Shown: one piece after another, positions 19,762-28,955 of the stretch
Position numbering within the stretch: the first letter of the stretch is position 1
Layout of the letters: the number at the start of each line of letters is the position of its first letter
Source: Marinicella algicola
GTDB taxonomy: Bacteria; Pseudomonadota; Gammaproteobacteria; Xanthomonadales; Marinicellaceae
Reading direction: 5' to 3'
DNA length: 64,000 nt
Assembly (NCBI RefSeq): GCF_028401385.1
Contig: NZ_JAQOMR010000001.1
Coordinates: 4,132,501-4,196,500 of the forward strand
Program-made: the position numbers and the translations under genes
Notes under the pieces: generated by a model
Told to the model about the DNA's origin: nothing
Databases searched by the model: none
Seen by the model: the letters and a program-made list of their open reading frames with translations, nothing else

Positions 19762-20769
19762 TTACTTCATCAGGTCCATGCCGACGCCCTTGCACACGAA
19801 CTCGGTGGTGAAGCCCTTGGTGTAGTCGAGGTCGGCTTCAAACAGGCCGATATCGACCATGTCTTCAAAGAAGGTCTTGTAGTGGGCGTCGGTGATGCAG
19901 CCGATGCCGCCTTCATCAGCGTCGCCGGAGACAACGATGCCGTATTCCTTCATCTTCTCGATGGAATAGGCGATCTGCTCATCCGTCATTTCCGGGTTGT
20001 CGGTCTTGATCAGTTCGTTGGCAGCGGCATTGTCACCGTAGAGGTAGTTGTACCAGCCCTCAATCGAGGCGTCGACGAAGCGCTGGACCAGGTCCGGGTT
20101 CTCGTCAACCAGTTTTTGCTGGGCTGTGATCATCGTGGAGTAGGGCGAATAGCCACTGTCGGCGAGAAGGAAGACCTTCGGCGTCCAGCCGGCTTCCCTC
20201 TCGACCGAATAGGGCTCTGAGGTCAGGTAACCCTGCTGTGCGGACTGCGGATCGGCGATGAACGGGGCCGGGTTGAATGTGTAAGGCTTGTACTGGGCGT
20301 CGTCGAAGCCCTCGAAATTGGACTTCATCCACTGAAAGTAGGAAAGATACCCGTCCTTGCCCATGAAGATGGTCGGCAGTTCTGCCAGATCGGCGAATTC
20401 CTCGATGTCCTGGTCGGGATGCGCCATCAGGATCTGCGGATCCTTCTGGAAGATTGCGGCGACATCGATGACCGGGATTTCCTCGACCACAGCGTCAAGC
20501 TCGCCCTGCGGCGATCCCATGTAGAAATCGACCTTGCCGGCAATCAGCAGCGCGCGGTTGGCGGATTGTGGGCCGCCCTGCACGATGGTGACGTCCAGTC
20601 CGTATTTCTCATAGGTGCCGTCGGCGACGGCCTGATAGAAGCCTCCATGCTCGGCCTGCGCCAGCCGGTTGGTGCCGTAGGTGACCTCGTCCAGTGCAAA
20701 GGCGGGCGTTGCAGACGCTGCCATAAGGGCAACACCGGCAAACGCGGCGGTCTTTGAGGTGGTCGACAT
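19762..20769 (-). CDS. ABC transporter substrate-binding protein, NMT1/THI5-like
   Basis: 335 residues. The signal peptide is MSTTSKTAAFAGVALMAASA with cleavage near AFA-LDEV. The mature domain shows the NMT1/THI5 pattern: EHGGFYQAVADGTYEKYGLD, VTIVQGGPQSANRALLIAGK, and QQGYLTSEPYSVEREAGW. Members bind pyrimidines, sulfonates, riboflavin or other small cyclic compounds. With a CodA-type deaminase in the same operon, a pyrimidine- or creatinine-like ligand is plausible (inference). Confidence 0.88.
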   Translation of the reverse strand: MSTTSKTAAFAGVALMAASATPAFALDEVTYGTNRLAQAEHGGFYQAVADGTYEKYGLDVTIVQGGPQSANRALLIAGKVDFYMGSPQGELDAVVEEIPVIDVAAIFQKDPQILMAHPDQDIEEFADLAELPTIFMGKDGYLSYFQWMKSNFEGFDDAQYKPYTFNPAPFIADPQSAQQGYLTSEPYSVEREAGWTPKVFLLADSGYSPYSTMITAQQKLVDENPDLVQRFVDASIEGWYNYLYGDNAAANELIKTDNPEMTDEQIAYSIEKMKEYGIVVSGDADEGGIGCITDAHYKTFFEDMVDIGLFEADLDYTKGFTTEFVCKGVGMDLMK

Positions 20770-20841
20770 AAGCTATTCCCCTTCGCTTTTCGTCGTGAAG
20801 CTTTCCATCATTGCATTTGAGCGGCTTCACCGCTCTTTGAG

Positions 20842-20871
20842 AAGCATCAATTTTCGTCCGCATTGATGCTT
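20842..20871. promoter_or_regulatory. Inverted repeat in the divergent ABC/LysR promoter region, candidate operator
   Basis: Perfect 10-bp arms AAGCATCAAT / ATTGATGCTT with a 10-base spacer, centred between the importer gene start (20769) and the LysR start (20949). Dyads about two helical turns centre to centre are typical LysR-type recognition sites. The TTTTTT after the right arm also allows a terminator-like reading on the plus strand, but there is no gene upstream for it to end. Confidence 0.55.
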
Positions 20872-20948
20872 TTTTGCACAAGCCTTGTGATTGTTATAAT
20901 TGTAGTCGAACTGCGCAAAAATTGTTCAACTCGCTTGAGTTTACGCCC

Positions 20949-21890
20949 ATGCTGCACTCCAGGAAACTGCAATATATCGATGAAATTGCCAGATGCGGGT
21001 CTATCCGCAAGGCCGCTCAGCGGCTCAACGTCGCCTCGTCGGCTGTCAATCGGCAAATTCTTGCGCTGGAAGAGGAATTCGGGGCGCCGCTGTTCGAGCG
21101 GCTGCCGCGGGGATTGCGGCTGACCGCGGCCGGCGAAATGTGCGTCGAGCATATTCGCGAGGTGCTGAAGGGCTATGAGCGGCTTGAATCGCGTATTCGC
21201 GCCCTGAAGATGCCGCAGGCCGGAAAGGTGACACTGGTGGCGACTGTCGGGCTGGCGGCGGGCCCGCTGCCGGACATCATCGGGCGTTTTGTTGATGAAA
21301 ACCCGCGTATCCGCATTCATTTGCGTTCCGATGGCGGCACTACGACGATTGCCAATGTGCTGACCGGCGATGTCGATCTCGGTCTCGGCTTCAACATTCC
21401 GCCGACACCCGGCATCCGCACGCTCGCCTCTTTCGATGTGCCGATCGGCGCGGTGATGCCGCCGGATCACCGACTGGCGAAGGAAGAGCGCGTCAATGTT
21501 TCCGATATCGTTCAGGAGCCGCTGGTTCTGGCGCAGCCCGGCACCAGTCTGCGCCATGTCATCAATCTGGCGCTGTCACCGCTTTCGCTGCCGATCGAGC
21601 CGGTGGTCGAGACCAATGCCTCGGAAATGCTGAAAGGTCTGGTCAAGCGCGGTACGGGGCTGACCTTTCTTAATCCGCTCGATGTCTATGTCGAGTGCCA
21701 GAAGGGTGAGCTTGTATTCCGCCCGCTCGCCGATCCGCATGTGCGCCATCAGCCGATGAAGCTGTTTTCCCGCGCCCGCTCGCCGCTGGATGCGGCGAGC
21801 AGTCTGTTTGTCGATTACCTGCTGAAGGAGATCTCGGTGATGATCGAGACGCTTCAGGAGCGCAACCATCTGCCGCCGTCGCCGGGCTGA
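20949..21890 (+). CDS. LysR family transcriptional regulator
   Basis: N-terminal winged HTH (LHSRKLQYIDEIARCGSIRK, then AAQRLNVASSAVNRQILALE) and a C-terminal effector domain (LVATVGLAAGPLPDIIGRFV...). Length is 313 residues from the ATG at 20949. The frame is open to 20874, but that extension is Cys-rich and unlike the family, so the shorter start is preferred. It is divergent from the ABC/deaminase operon and separated from it by an operator-like dyad, so it is the probable regulator of that operon. Confidence 0.9.
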   Translation: MLHSRKLQYIDEIARCGSIRKAAQRLNVASSAVNRQILALEEEFGAPLFERLPRGLRLTAAGEMCVEHIREVLKGYERLESRIRALKMPQAGKVTLVATVGLAAGPLPDIIGRFVDENPRIRIHLRSDGGTTTIANVLTGDVDLGLGFNIPPTPGIRTLASFDVPIGAVMPPDHRLAKEERVNVSDIVQEPLVLAQPGTSLRHVINLALSPLSLPIEPVVETNASEMLKGLVKRGTGLTFLNPLDVYVECQKGELVFRPLADPHVRHQPMKLFSRARSPLDAASSLFVDYLLKEISVMIETLQERNHLPPSPG

Positions 21891-21909
21891 GCGCGGTGCC
21901 GGAAACGGA

Positions 21910-22710
21910 TCAGGCCGGTGTGTAGAGCTTATCGAGCGGATAGGCGACGACATCCTCGACCAGTTCGATGAAGCCGTCGATCTGGTGGCGGGCAATTGCC
22001 GCGCCCTTTTCGGCCGTCGCGATTGATGCATTTCCGAGTGCGCCCTTCGGGTTGAGGTCGTGAGCGACCCAGGATAGCGCATTGGGCGGTGTCGGCTGCA
22101 GGCGGCGGGTGTTTTCCTTCTGCCATTTAGCCAGCGACACGAAGTTCTCGGCATTTTCCATCTTCACAAGCTCTGGCCGGAAATGCAGCATCAGCGAGGT
22201 TTCGACCTCGCCGCCGTGAATGCCATAGGTGCGCTCTTCCTCACTGATCATACCTTCCGGTGTACCAAAACGGGCCCACTGGGTGGCAACCGCCATCATG
22301 TTGAAGCGTACCCGCATTTCGCGCCCGACAATGCTCATCACATCGAGATTGCCGCCATGGCTGTTGACCATGATGATCTTGCGAAGGCCGGCCGCTGCCA
22401 CCTTTTCGCCAATTGCCGTCCATGCGGGGATCAAAAGCTCTGCGCCGAAGGAGAGCGTGCCGGGGCCGTGGATATGTTCGTTGGCCTTGCCGATCTCCTG
22501 TACCGGTAGCACCAGAACGCCGAGGTTGTCCGGCAGGTTTGCCTGAAGCGTGTCGAGCATGCCCTGGGCGATCGCGACATCGGTGGCAACGGGCAGATGG
22601 GGGCCGTGCTGCTCGGTCGAGGCGAGCGGCAGGATAGCGACGGTGGTCGCCGGGTCCAGAGCGCTGAATTCCGGGCTTGTCAGTTCGTTCCAGTAGAAGC
22701 GCTTGGCCAT
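21910..22710 (-). CDS. Creatininase family metal-dependent amidohydrolase
   Basis: 266 residues. The family metal-site motifs are present: PLASTEQHGPHLPVATDVAI, MVNSHGGNLDV and YGIHGGEVETSLML. Members hydrolyse creatinine, or act in formamide-type hydrolysis (ArfB/MftE relatives). The ATG at 22710 was chosen over an in-frame TTG 9 bp upstream. The ribosome-binding ACAGG lies inside the 3' arm of a long hairpin (22720-22768), suggesting control of translation. Its neighbours (deaminase, NMT1 importer, LysR) point to catabolism of a cyclic amide. Confidence 0.87.
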   Translation of the reverse strand: MAKRFYWNELTSPEFSALDPATTVAILPLASTEQHGPHLPVATDVAIAQGMLDTLQANLPDNLGVLVLPVQEIGKANEHIHGPGTLSFGAELLIPAWTAIGEKVAAAGLRKIIMVNSHGGNLDVMSIVGREMRVRFNMMAVATQWARFGTPEGMISEEERTYGIHGGEVETSLMLHFRPELVKMENAENFVSLAKWQKENTRRLQPTPPNALSWVAHDLNPKGALGNASIATAEKGAAIARHQIDGFIELVEDVVAYPLDKLYTPA

Positions 22711-22719
22711 GTCAATCAA

Positions 22720-22768
22720 CCTGTTTTGATGTTCCCGCGCCGCATCCTGCGTGCGGCTTCAAAACAGG
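22720..22768 (-). promoter_or_regulatory. Nested hairpin covering the ribosome-binding site of the creatininase-family gene
   Basis: The outer arms CCTGTTTTGA (22720-22729) and TCAAAACAGG (22759-22768) are perfect complements. Inside them lies a second hairpin, GCCGCA (22739-22744) with TGCGGC (22752-22757). On the transcribed (minus) strand the outer 3' arm contains the AGG that serves as the Shine-Dalgarno sequence 10 bp before the start. It could act as an RNA switch or thermosensor, or be a DNA operator. Confidence 0.55.
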
Positions 22769-22837
22769 TGTAAGAAAAACATCATGCGGGCAAAAGCATC
22801 GTTTTGTGTTCCGTCCGCTGCCTTTTGCGCGCGCCTC

Positions 22838-23733
22838 TCAGGTCTCTTGCGGTTTTCCCCATTCCGCAAGGGCGATGCCGGCAATGGCAAGCACGAAGGC
22901 AATGGCGTGGTAGCCGGCAGGGCTCTCGCCAAGCACAACGACGGCGAGGATCATGCCGAAGACCGGAATGAGGTTGATGAACAGGCCTGCCCGGTTCGGT
23001 CCGATCATCTCCACGCCGCGGATGAACAGTATTTGCGAGATCAAGGACGGGAAAACACCGATATAGATGATTACCCCGAAGCCGGTGAGGTCATGTGGCA
23101 GCATGGCGAGACCGAGGGCCGCCTCCGTTGCTACCATCGGCAGCGAGGCGATGAAAGCGCCGAGGAAGCAGGCCATGGCCATCGCCCGCCAGTCGAGTTT
23201 GGGTTTGAAACGCAGGGTAACCGTGTAGAGCGAATAGCACAGCACAGCTATCAGGATGAGAAGATCGCCGAAATTGATATCAAGACTGAGCAGGCGTGCG
23301 AGTTCGCCATGCAACACCGTAACCGCAACACCGGCAAGAGTGAGCGCGAAACCGGCAAGCTGCGCCAGTGAGGCGCGGACGCGGAAGAACAGGAAGTTCA
23401 GGGCGAAGATCAGGATCGGGGTCGCGGCCTGGTCGATTGCGCCGTTGATAGCGGAGGTGAACCTGAGACCGGAATAAAGAAACGCATTGTAACTTGCAAA
23501 ACCGACAGCGCCAAAGGCAAACAGGATTGGCCAGTTCTTCTTGACGGCGGGCCAGTCTTTGTGAATCTGCGGCATGGCGAAGGCCGACATGATGAGTGCC
23601 GCGATCCCCCATCTGAGCGAATTCATCACCATCGGAGATACATGGCCGATGGCCAGCCTGCCAACGATGAGGTTCCCACCCCAAAAAGTGTGGTTATCGT
23701 CAAAAGAAGATAGGCGCGCCATTGCATGGCCAT
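22838..23733 (-). CDS. EamA/DMT family transporter (frameshifted at N-terminus)
   Basis: Ten-span drug/metabolite exporter with two EamA repeats. The joined N-terminus, from the ATG at 23733, is MAMQWRAYLLLTITTLF followed by WGGNLIVGRLAIGHVSP. One T is missing in the CTTTTTGG run near 23685. Later landmarks are NAFLYSGLRFTSAINGAI and PSLISQILFIRGVEMIGPNR. It lies upstream of the creatininase gene on the same strand with 127 bp between, so it may be co-transcribed. Substrate unknown. Confidence 0.85.
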
Positions 23734-23940
23734 AGTCCCTCAATTGGCTCATCCTCGGTCGTAACTTCAAGCAAGAAGGGATGATGGTTTTACGGCGCTC
23801 CCCGCATAGTCCGCCGCAAGTGCCGGTGTCACGAGAAAATTTTGCGGGCTTGCGGGCAAGGGAGTCGCAATATAGGTAGTGGGTGGTTATAGATGCTGCG
23901 GTTCAGCCGCAGGTGAGGCATCGGTTTCTAGGTAGGTAAA

Positions 23941-25238
23941 ATGACAAATGTTGTAGTGGTCGGCTCGCAATGGGGCGATGAAGGCAAGGGCAAGATCGTC
24001 GACTGGTTGTCCGAACGCGCCGATATCGTGGTGCGCTATCAGGGTGGCCACAATGCCGGCCATACACTGGTGATCGACGGCGTCAGCTACAAGCTGTCGC
24101 TTTTGCCCTCAGGCGTCGTGCGTGAAGGCAAGCTTGCCGTCATCGGCAATGGTGTCGTTGTCGACCCCCATGCTTTGATAGCCGAAATCGGCCGTCTGGA
24201 AGCCCAGGGCGTGGCGATCTCACCGGAAAACCTCAGAATAGCGGACAATGCGACGCTGATTCTGTCGCTGCACCGCGAGCTGGATGGCATGCGCGAGGAT
24301 GCCGCTTCCAATTCCGGCACCAAGATCGGCACGACGCGACGTGGTATCGGTCCGGCCTATGAGGACAAGGTCGGCCGTCGCGCGATCCGCCTTATGGACC
24401 TGGCGAATCTGGAAACGCTGCCGGCAAAGGTCGACCGGATGCTGACGCATCACAATGCTTTGAGACGTGGCTTCGGCGTGCCGGAGATCGAGCATGCCGC
24501 AATCATGGAAGAACTGACCTCGGTTGCCGATCAGGTCTTGCCTTTCCGCGAAACCGTCTGGCTGCTGCTCGACAAGAAGCGCCGTTCCGGTGCGCGCATC
24601 CTGTTCGAGGGCGCGCAGGGCACGCTGCTCGATATCGATCACGGCACCTACCCCTTCGTCACCTCTTCGAACACGGTCGCCGGTCAGGCTGCCGCCGGTT
24701 CAGGCATGGGGCCGGGCGCGCTTGAATATGTGCTTGGCATCACCAAGGCCTATACCACCCGCGTTGGCGAAGGGCCGTTCCCGACCGAGCTTCATGACGA
24801 GGTTGGTCAGTTTCTCGGCGAGCGCGGACATGAGTTCGGTACGGTCACCGGGCGTCAGCGTCGCTGTGGCTGGTTCGACGCCGTGTTGGTGCGCCAGGCC
24901 GTCGCCACCAACGGCATCACCGGTATCGCGCTCACCAAGCTCGATGTACTAGACGGTCTCGACGAATTGAAAATCTGTGTTGCCTATGAACTTGATGGCG
25001 AGCGGGTCGAGGCGCTGCCAGCCAGCCAGGGGCGCAGGCGCGGGTCAAACCGATCTACATCACGCTTGAAGGCTGGAAGGAATCTACTGTTGGCGCGCGC
25101 AAATGGGCCGACCTTCCCGCACAGGCTGTCAAATATGTACGACAGGTTGAAGAGCTGATCGGTGCACCGATTGCGCTTCTATCCACAAGTCCCGAGCGTG
25201 ATGACACCATTCTTGTGACCGATCCATTTGAAGATTAA
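23941..25238 (+). CDS. purA: Adenylosuccinate synthetase (frameshifted near C-terminus)
   Basis: First committed step of AMP synthesis: IMP + Asp + GTP to adenylosuccinate. The N-terminus [20 protein letters not shown] holds the GTP/IMP P-loop. Further motifs are [25 protein letters not shown] and GPFPTE, and [11 protein letters not shown] is the Asp-loop region. The frame breaks near 25033 in a GGGG run. Restoring one G gives [15 protein letters not shown] and a C-terminus ending at the TAA at 25236-25238, ~432 residues and family length. Confidence 0.96.
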
Positions 25239-25289
25239 GCAAAAATAATAGTATTGTCGCGGAAATGACCCGCACAATAGGGGTAATCA

Positions 25290-27146
25290 ATGGCGGATTT
25301 CACAGCAGTCATTCGACGTGCCGTCGATGGCCTTCCGGAACAGTCTCCAGAGTTGCGCGCGCGCGTTTATGAAAAAGCGCGCTCCGCCGTCGTCCGGCAG
25401 ATGGAAAATATGTCTCCGGCCCCGCCCGAGGCATTGATCAAGCGCCAGATCGACAAGATCGACGCTGCCATCGCGGAGGTCGAGAGCGAATTCGCCGAGG
25501 CTCTGCCGCCGGTAGAGGACGAGCTGTCGGTCGAGCCTGAAGTAGAAGCGCCCGACAACGCCCCGGCTGAGTTGAGCGGTGAAGCCGATGGCGATGAGCC
25601 CGTCCGCTGGCAGTCTGATGCCCCCAGGGATGATGCAGAGCAGCATGAGCCAGAAGAGCGGCAACCCTCACCCGAGGACGCTGTTCATTCTGCTTCTGAG
25701 CATAAAGAGTCTTTCGACCAGATGCCCGCCGACGGCGATAACAATCGCGAAGCGGAAGACGAGCCGTATTCCGAAGAACCGCTGCATGAGAACGAAAAGC
25801 TCCACGGGGCGACTTTCGAGGCGGTCAGTGCGCCATCCCACGTTTCCTATGAGGATGACGATCCGGAGGATGATGCGGCCAATTATTCTTATGACGAGCC
25901 CGAGGATGAAGACGACAGTGATGTCGGAACGGTCATTGTCGAGCCTGATGATGAAGACCAGGAACTGGTCCGGGAGGAGGAGCTGGACGAGCCGGTCAGC
26001 GAATGGCAGCTCGAGGCGACAGCCGTCCCGCCGACCTCTTTTGAACCGGCTCCGCCGCCGCCGCGCCGCTCCGTCCCTGAAAAGGACTGGGCACATGTCG
26101 ACAGCCTTCTCGGGCTGGAGCCGGAGGATCCGGGTGACGGGTTCGGCGATTATGATGAAATGGCGGGCGGTGAGGAACATCAGCATTCCGCCGATCACGA
26201 CACCGGTGGCAAGCGCCGGGTTCTTCTGATTGCCGGTGCGGCCGTTATCGCGCTGGTCCTGGCGATAGGCGGTTACTTCGCCTGGGATAACCGGAACAGT
26301 ATTATTGCGGCGATCTCGCCGGCCGATCGGGATCAAACCGTCGTGGAAAGCACGGCAAGCCAGCCGGACGCGACACCTGCTGAACCTGCCGGGACGGAAA
26401 CGGCGGAGACCGAGAAGCCCTTCACACAACGACTTCTTCCCGATGGAACAGAGGTCGATGAAGGCCTTCCGGCGGCCGGTGCCTCCTCCGGTCCGGCGCG
26501 GTCCGTTGCCAATCAGACCTCGGCATCGGCGCCGGCGGAAACGGTTGCCGCAGCGCCGACATCCGATCCTTCGCCGCCCGTTGGCGCCGCCCAGAAAATG
26601 TATCTTTATGAGGAGCAGCTTGGCCAGTCGGTTCCCTCTGCCTTCGAGGGTTCGGTAGAATGGGAACTCAAACAGGAAAATACCGGAACGGCGGTCTCCG
26701 AACCGGTGGTCGAAGGTGTGCTGAATGTACCCGATGCCGGTCTTTCCGGTGTTTTGACGTTCCGTCGCAACGATGATCCCTCGCTGCCAGCCAGCCACCT
26801 CATCGACATTTCGTTTACGCTGAACGATGATTTTAAGGGCGGGGCAATCGATAATGTGCAGCGGATGTCGATGAAGGGAACCGAGGCCGCGCGTGGCGAT
26901 CCGCTGATCGCGGTTTCCGCCAAGATCACCGACGACCTCTATATGCTTGCGCTGAATGATTTCGATCAGGCCCGTGCCCAGAACCTCGCGCTTTTGGGAG
27001 ATCGTAACTGGATCGATATTCCGGTGACCTACCGCAACGGCCGCCGGGCGCTGCTGACGCTGGAAAAAGGCACCACCGGCATGGCGATCTTCAACAGGGC
27101 AATCCAGGAGTGGCGGGCGCTCGGCGATATCAATGACGGCAATTGA
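25290..27146 (+). CDS. Acidic single-span membrane protein of unknown function
   Basis: 618 residues, not recognised as a named family. The N-terminal ~60 residues look helical and conserved-like (ADFTAVIRRAVDGLPEQSPE). A long, very acidic, Pro/Glu/Asp-rich stretch follows to about residue 305. A membrane span lies at about residues 309-330 (VLLIAGAAVIALVLAIGGYF). The C-terminal ~200 residues form a more ordered periplasmic part (MYLYEEQLGQSVPSAFEGSV...). It is preceded by purA and followed by a nitroreductase gene on the same strand. The acidic cytoplasmic linker suggests protein interaction rather than enzymatic function. Confidence 0.8.
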   Translation: MADFTAVIRRAVDGLPEQSPELRARVYEKARSAVVRQMENMSPAPPEALIKRQIDKIDAAIAEVESEFAEALPPVEDELSVEPEVEAPDNAPAELSGEADGDEPVRWQSDAPRDDAEQHEPEERQPSPEDAVHSASEHKESFDQMPADGDNNREAEDEPYSEEPLHENEKLHGATFEAVSAPSHVSYEDDDPEDDAANYSYDEPEDEDDSDVGTVIVEPDDEDQELVREEELDEPVSEWQLEATAVPPTSFEPAPPPPRRSVPEKDWAHVDSLLGLEPEDPGDGFGDYDEMAGGEEHQHSADHDTGGKRRVLLIAGAAVIALVLAIGGYFAWDNRNSIIAAISPADRDQTVVESTASQPDATPAEPAGTETAETEKPFTQRLLPDGTEVDEGLPAAGASSGPARSVANQTSASAPAETVAAAPTSDPSPPVGAAQKMYLYEEQLGQSVPSAFEGSVEWELKQENTGTAVSEPVVEGVLNVPDAGLSGVLTFRRNDDPSLPASHLIDISFTLNDDFKGGAIDNVQRMSMKGTEAARGDPLIAVSAKITDDLYMLALNDFDQARAQNLALLGDRNWIDIPVTYRNGRRALLTLEKGTTGMAIFNRAIQEWRALGDINDGN

Positions 27147-27203
27147 CGCTGTCTTTTGACGGCAGCAAAGGCGCTCCGAAGGGCCAGAGAAGGAGACGAT
27201 CCG

Positions 27204-27797
27204 GTGGAAATCACCCTTGCGCAGGCACTCTCCCGGCGTCGCACCGTTAGAGCATTTGCCGAACAGGCCATACCGCAGCGCACCCTGAAACAATTGATAT
27301 GGGCTGCACAGGGAACAACCGGCGAGAATGGGGAAAGGACTGCGCCTTCCGCTCACGCGCTCTACCCGCTTCGTCTGTTCGTTCTGGCAAGCAGGGTCAG
27401 CGGTCTCGACAGCGGTCTGTATGCGGTGGAGCCTGCCGGGCTTGATCTGAAAATTACCGGTCGTGCCGATCTGCGGCCGGATTTGTGCAAAGCGGCGATC
27501 GGTAATCCTGAGTGGATTGCGGACGCCGCCTGCATTATTGTCATTTGCGGCGATATGGCGACCCCGGCGCAGGCGTTTGCCGAACAGCGGCCTTATGGGG
27601 CCCGCGGCGAGCGCTATGTCTATCTGGAAGCCGGCGCGGTGGCGCAAAACATCCAACTTCAGGCCGTGGCGGAGGAGCTGGGCAGCGTTCTGGTCGGAGG
27701 GTTCAGCGATGAAGCCACCGCCGATGTCCTCGGGCTGGCAGCGCCGCTTGTACCGCTCGCCCTGATGTGCGTGGGTTATGCGGACGTTGAAATCTGA
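27204..27797 (+). CDS. Nitroreductase-family oxidoreductase, SagB/ThcOx type
   Basis: FMN-binding nitroreductase fold. The N-terminal helix is QALSRRRTVRAFAEQAIP, with the core region GTTGENGERTAPSAHALYPL and AGAVAQNIQLQAVAEELG. SagB-type proteins oxidise azolines in toxin clusters, but stand-alone members like this are usually generic dehydrogenases. No precursor peptide or cyclodehydratase gene lies nearby. The GTG at 27204 was chosen for its AAGGAGA ribosome-binding site 7 bp upstream; the frame is open to a TTG at 27156. Confidence 0.82.
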   Translation: MEITLAQALSRRRTVRAFAEQAIPQRTLKQLIWAAQGTTGENGERTAPSAHALYPLRLFVLASRVSGLDSGLYAVEPAGLDLKITGRADLRPDLCKAAIGNPEWIADAACIIVICGDMATPAQAFAEQRPYGARGERYVYLEAGAVAQNIQLQAVAEELGSVLVGGFSDEATADVLGLAAPLVPLALMCVGYADVEI

Positions 27798-27902
27798 TAC
27801 GGCGTCGTTTGGTTGGCAAGGCCGAAGCGTCTGGCGTGAATGAGCAAAATCGCCCCGCAGTGTCCTGCGAGGGCGATAGAAGTTGCAGACGTCAGTTCAC
27901 AG

Positions 27903-27922
27903 GTCCTGATCCCAATCAGGAC
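27903..27922. other. Small hairpin between convergent nitroreductase and rpoH genes
   Basis: Perfect 8-bp arms GTCCTGAT / ATCAGGAC with loop CCCA, 15 bp from the 3' end of rpoH. There is no T-run, so it is at best a weak or Rho-assisted transcript end. Confidence 0.4.
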
Positions 27923-27937
27923 TGAAACGAACTTTTC

Positions 27938-28855
27938 TCATTCAGACGCGTCGTTGCCGTCGCGCACTGCGCGCACCGCGCGGGCGTTAGCGGTAACCTG
28001 CTTCTGCACCGCGTCCTGCACCTTCTCAAAGGCGCGCACCTCGATCTGGCGGACGCGCTCGCGGGAAATGTTGAACTCGCCGGAAAGCGATTCCAGCGTT
28101 TCAGGGTCTTCGGAAAGACGGCGTGCCACGAAAATTCGTTTTTCGCGATCGTTTAGCAAACCCATCGCAGATGACAGCATGTCGCGGCGATTTTCGAGTT
28201 CATCCTGATTGACCAGAATGTCTTCCTGGCTGTCGTTTTCATCGACAAGCCAGTCCTGCCACTGTCCGCTTTCGCCCTCTGTCGCGCGGATCGGTGCGTT
28301 GAGCGAGGCGTCACCTGACAGGCGGCGGTTCATCGAAACGACTTCTTCCTCGCTGACCTTGAGTGTGGTTGCGATCTCGGTAACCTGCTCAGGTTTCAGG
28401 TCACCGTCCTCGATCGCCTGGATCTTGCCCTTGAGCCGTCGCAGGTTGAAGAACAGCCGCTTCTGATTGGCGGTCGTGCCCATTTTGACAAGCGACCATG
28501 AGCGCAGGATGTATTCCTGGATGGAGGCTTTGATCCACCACATAGCGTAGGTGGCCAGCCGGAAACCGCGTTCGGGATCGAATTTCTTTACGGCCTGCAT
28601 CAGGCCGACATTGCCTTCCGAGACGACTTCACCGATCGGCAGGCCGTAGCCGCGATAGCCCATGGCGATCTTGGCAACGAGGCGGAGATGGCTGGTCACA
28701 AGCTGATGTGCGGCGCCGCGGTCGTCATGTTCCTGAAAGCGCTTGGCGAGCATATATTCCTGCTGCGGCTCCAACATCGGGAATTTGCGGATTTCCTCGA
28801 GATAACGGTTGAGACCGTTTTCTCCGGCGCGAATGCTGGGTAATGTATTGGCCAC
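27938..28855 (-). CDS. rpoH: RNA polymerase heat-shock sigma factor (sigma-32)
   Basis: 305 residues from a GTG start at 28855 preceded by AAGGGGTGAAA. Region 1.2 is ENGLNRYLEEIRKFPMLEPQ. The region 2.4/RpoH-box area contains GFRLATYAMWWIKASIQEYI and the Q-rich segment near TTANQKRLFFNLRRLK. Region 4.2 has the HTH SLSGEFNISRERVRQIEVRA. It directs transcription of heat-shock and envelope-stress genes. It lies just downstream of an RluD gene on the same strand, a conserved order in rhizobia. Confidence 0.96.
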   Translation of the reverse strand: MANTLPSIRAGENGLNRYLEEIRKFPMLEPQQEYMLAKRFQEHDDRGAAHQLVTSHLRLVAKIAMGYRGYGLPIGEVVSEGNVGLMQAVKKFDPERGFRLATYAMWWIKASIQEYILRSWSLVKMGTTANQKRLFFNLRRLKGKIQAIEDGDLKPEQVTEIATTLKVSEEEVVSMNRRLSGDASLNAPIRATEGESGQWQDWLVDENDSQEDILVNQDELENRRDMLSSAMGLLNDREKRIFVARRLSEDPETLESLSGEFNISRERVRQIEVRAFEKVQDAVQKQVTANARAVRAVRDGNDASE

Positions 28856-28955
28856 TGCTTTCACCCCTTGGTGTGTCTGACCGTTCCATGAAACATGGCA
28901 TGGCAGCGCGGTTTTGCCCCGCGAACCTGTTACCGATTTCATGAAGGTAAAACGG

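Noticed and set aside
25668..27656. 662-codon open frame on the minus strand opposite the acidic membrane protein
   Set aside because: It is the antisense of a credible acidic coding sequence, is rich in Arg and shows no family motifs; long antisense frames are common in high-GC DNA.
27204..27797. SagB-like nitroreductase as part of a peptide-modification (azole) cluster
   Set aside because: No precursor peptide, cyclodehydratase or dedicated exporter gene lies nearby, so a stand-alone nitroreductase is the simpler call.
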